Assembly: GCA_946619805.1 (NCBI GenBank)
Contig: CAMOMM010000041.1
Coordinates: forward strand, 1-7,627
Direction of reading: 5' to 3'
DNA: 7,627 nucleotides
Source of the DNA: an uncultured Bacillota bacterium
GTDB lineage: Bacteria; Bacillota_I; Bacilli_A; Erysipelotrichales; Erysipelotrichaceae
Positions 6,286 to 7,627 of this stretch are shown here, one piece after another (within the stretch, counting starts at the first letter, position 1; every line of letters begins with the position of its first letter). The notes below the pieces were generated by a model. That model was not told the origin of the DNA. It searched no databases and saw only the letters and a program-made list of their open reading frames with translations. A program made the translations under genes and the position numbers.

Positions 6286-6313
6286 AAAAAAACGACAGTT
6301 TACTCTGCCGTTT
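6286..6313 (-). terminator. intrinsic terminator overlapping the end of the 109-residue gene
   Basis: On the minus strand AAACGGCAG (6313-6305) pairs with CTGTCGTTT (6298-6290) over nine positions including one G-U, with a six-nt loop. An uninterrupted seven-T run follows (6292-6286). The stop codon TAA (6302-6300) lies inside the loop. It separates the small gene from the acetyltransferase operon starting at 6250. No convincing promoter fits between the two, so the operon may depend partly on readthrough. Confidence 0.8.
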
Positions 6314-6629
6314 CATCATCATCGATCCGTTTTCTGACATTTTTATATCGCAGATAATCGTTGGAATTCCAGTAATTCCTTACCATTGTCACTCTCGTTA
6401 ACAGACTGGAGATGATCTCCCTGCTGTAACGGCTTACTGTTTCCGGAGCATTGGTAGCATCCAGACTAAAGGAATTTGCGGCCACATCATAGGAGAATTC
6501 TATGTATCCGAAGCCTTTTTCCCTGATTTCCTGCTGAAACTGTTCATCAGAAATGTTAAGGAGCATTCTTCCCCAGATCCTGCGGTTTTCTTCCCATTTA
6601 AGCTCCTGCTGTATCAGAATGTCATCCAT
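6300..6629 (-). CDS. hypothetical protein, 109 residues
   Basis: I do not recognise this family. The protein is soluble-looking, with no signal peptide or membrane segment. It has charged N- and C-terminal ends (MDDILIQQELKWEE at the start, RKRIDDDETAE at the end), a short beta-like centre (GFGYIEFSYDVAANSFSLDA, about 40-59) and an alpha-helical second half rich in Arg, Ser and Tyr. The start ATG has AGAGGTG about five nt upstream. It has its own predicted promoter at 6667-6695 and an intrinsic terminator over its stop codon, so it is probably a single-gene transcript. The gene is 82 bp downstream of the LacI-type regulator and codirectional. Coding potential is supported by the ribosome site and by promoter and terminator fitting its borders, not by homology. 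Confidence 0.75.
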   Translation of the reverse strand: MDDILIQQELKWEENRRIWGRMLLNISDEQFQQEIREKGFGYIEFSYDVAANSFSLDATNAPETVSRYSREIISSLLTRVTMVRNYWNSNDYLRYKNVRKRIDDDETAE

Positions 6630-6666
6630 TTTTCACCTCTGTGTCCCATTGGAACAGCTTGTGAAT

Positions 6667-6695
6667 ATAATGTCATACTTTTACAGTGCTGGCAA
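6667..6695 (-). promoter_or_regulatory. predicted promoter for the 109-residue gene
   Basis: On the minus strand TTGCCA (6695-6690, five of six matches to TTGACA) is 17 nt from CATTAT (6672-6667, four of six). TGA directly precedes the latter, an extended -10. Transcription would begin near 6660, giving a leader of about 30 nt before ATG 6629. It lies just after the LacI-type gene's stop codon. Confidence 0.5.
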
Positions 6696-6711
6696 GAAAT
6701 ATGCCCTGAGC

Positions 6712-7627
6712 CTACTTTATGACACTGTGGTAATGGATATGCCCTATTTCATACGGCAGAACGACCTCGCGGCCTTTTCCTTCCGTTCTCAATCGGACGA
6801 TCTCATCAATAGCCCGGGCACCCAGCTGATAGAAATCCTGTCTGACCGTCAGAATGGAACTGCTGACATATCCCAGCAGTCTGATGCCGTCAAAGCCGGA
6901 AATACGGCGGGTCACCCCCAGTTTCTGGCAGGCTTTTCTGACACCTATGGCCATCAGGTCACTGGCACATACTACCGTATCGCAATCCGGGATGAACTTC
7001 ATGGCTTCCTCAAAAGCCTTTGATTCCGAGAAATCACACTGAATGATCTGTAACCCGAAATCCCTTTCCTTTTTAAGATCCATGATTCCCTGCAGACGCA
7101 GATCAGTTACATAGCCGTTATCCTTGCCGGAAAGATAGATCACACGGTCATGGTCCATTATGATCTGATCAGCCACGTCATGCTGAGCTTTCCTGTGGTC
7201 AACAGAAATACATGAAATATTATCCCTTACGATCGGAGCATCGATTACAGCGAAGCGGAATTCATCGTCTTCCATCATATCAAGCATTCTGCTGTCATCC
7301 TTATTAAGTCCGAACACGGCAATGGAATCAACGGAAAGCGACCTGAAAAAGGCACGGCAGTCCTGTCCCTTAAGAGCATCCAGGGTTTCGTTATAAACGG
7401 TTACCGCTCCGATACCCAGTTCACGGGCCCTGTCCAGAGCCCCCAGAACATACAGCATGTTGATCTCATCGATCTGCTGGAACTTGTCGTTAATGTAGAG
7501 ATAGATGGCTATCTTTCTGGCGCCTTTGCTGGATAAGGTACTGGCAGCGCTGTTAGGTATGTATCTCAGTTCCTTTACTGCATCCAGAACCTTGTTTCTG
7601 GTGGTTTCGGATATGCTTCCATATCCC
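6712..7627 (-). CDS. LacI/GalR family transcriptional regulator, N-terminus beyond window
   Basis: The visible 304 residues stay open to the right edge, so only about 25-30 N-terminal residues (the first helices of the helix-turn-helix) are missing. The fragment begins in the DNA-binding domain with SETTRNKVLDAVKELRYIPN, followed by the hinge region SAASTLSSKGA. It continues into the periplasmic-binding-protein-like effector domain (IAIYLYINDKF onward). CASDLMAIGVRKACQKLG and ISGFDGIRLLGY, then SILTVRQDFYQLGARAIDEIV, are the standard C-terminal motifs. Such regulators bind palindromic operators as dimers and respond to a sugar or phosphosugar. No sugar operon is visible here, so its target probably lies upstream, off the window. 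An internal ATG at 7458 is not the start, since the helix-turn-helix codons lie upstream in frame. Confidence 0.93.
   Translation of the reverse strand, partial: GYGSISETTRNKVLDAVKELRYIPNSAASTLSSKGARKIAIYLYINDKFQQIDEINMLYVLGALDRARELGIGAVTVYNETLDALKGQDCRAFFRSLSVDSIAVFGLNKDDSRMLDMMEDDEFRFAVIDAPIVRDNISCISVDHRKAQHDVADQIIMDHDRVIYLSGKDNGYVTDLRLQGIMDLKKERDFGLQIIQCDFSESKAFEEAMKFIPDCDTVVCASDLMAIGVRKACQKLGVTRRISGFDGIRLLGYVSSSILTVRQDFYQLGARAIDEIVRLRTEGKGREVVLPYEIGHIHYHSVIK

Noticed and set aside
6553..7023. A 156-codon plus-strand frame opposite the LacI-type gene.
   Set aside because: It covers the antisense of conserved LacI C-terminal motifs and crosses into the gap and the small gene, with no recognisable domain.

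Overview
The window looks like chromosomal DNA from a low-to-mid GC Bacillota. Genes are tightly packed, Shine-Dalgarno sites are strong (AGGAGG, AAGGAG), and reading frames often overlap. The gene set (TrmR-like tRNA methyltransferase, YbaK deacylase, M18 aminopeptidase, LacI-type regulator, EF-G paralogue) fits Bacilli or Erysipelotrichia. Erysipelotrichia is my preferred guess, but it is an inference, not shown by a marker gene. I see no mobile element, CRISPR array, rRNA or tRNA gene.

Region by region: (1) 1-2075, minus strand: a two-gene operon of a six-repeat ankyrin protein followed 13 bp later by an EF-G-like translational GTPase that runs off the left edge. (2) 2076-2382: a 307-bp divergent intergenic region. 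It holds one promoter for each direction. The minus-strand leader also carries a possible 31-codon ORF, a small hairpin and a terminator-like hairpin ahead of the ankyrin gene. (3) 2383-3285, plus strand: a stand-alone sugar-phosphate-type nucleotidyltransferase, closed by a bidirectional terminator at 3302-3326. (4) 3335-6250, minus strand: a compact four-gene run read as GNAT acetyltransferase, ybaK, trmR, M18 aminopeptidase, with 4- and 8-nt overlaps and one 21-nt gap. (5) 6300-6629, minus strand: a small unrecognised protein with its own predicted promoter and terminator. (6) 6712-7627, minus strand: a LacI/GalR-family regulator whose N-terminal DNA-binding part is cut by the right edge.

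Functionally, the window leans toward translation. The EF-G paralogue is a ribosome-associated GTPase family member, YbaK clears mischarged tRNA, TrmR-like enzymes modify the tRNA wobble uridine, and the M18 peptidase recycles peptides. The most unusual elements are the EF-G paralogue, which has non-canonical G3 and G4 motifs, its pairing with an ankyrin-repeat protein, and the attenuator-like leader of that operon. Whether these form one functional unit is inference.
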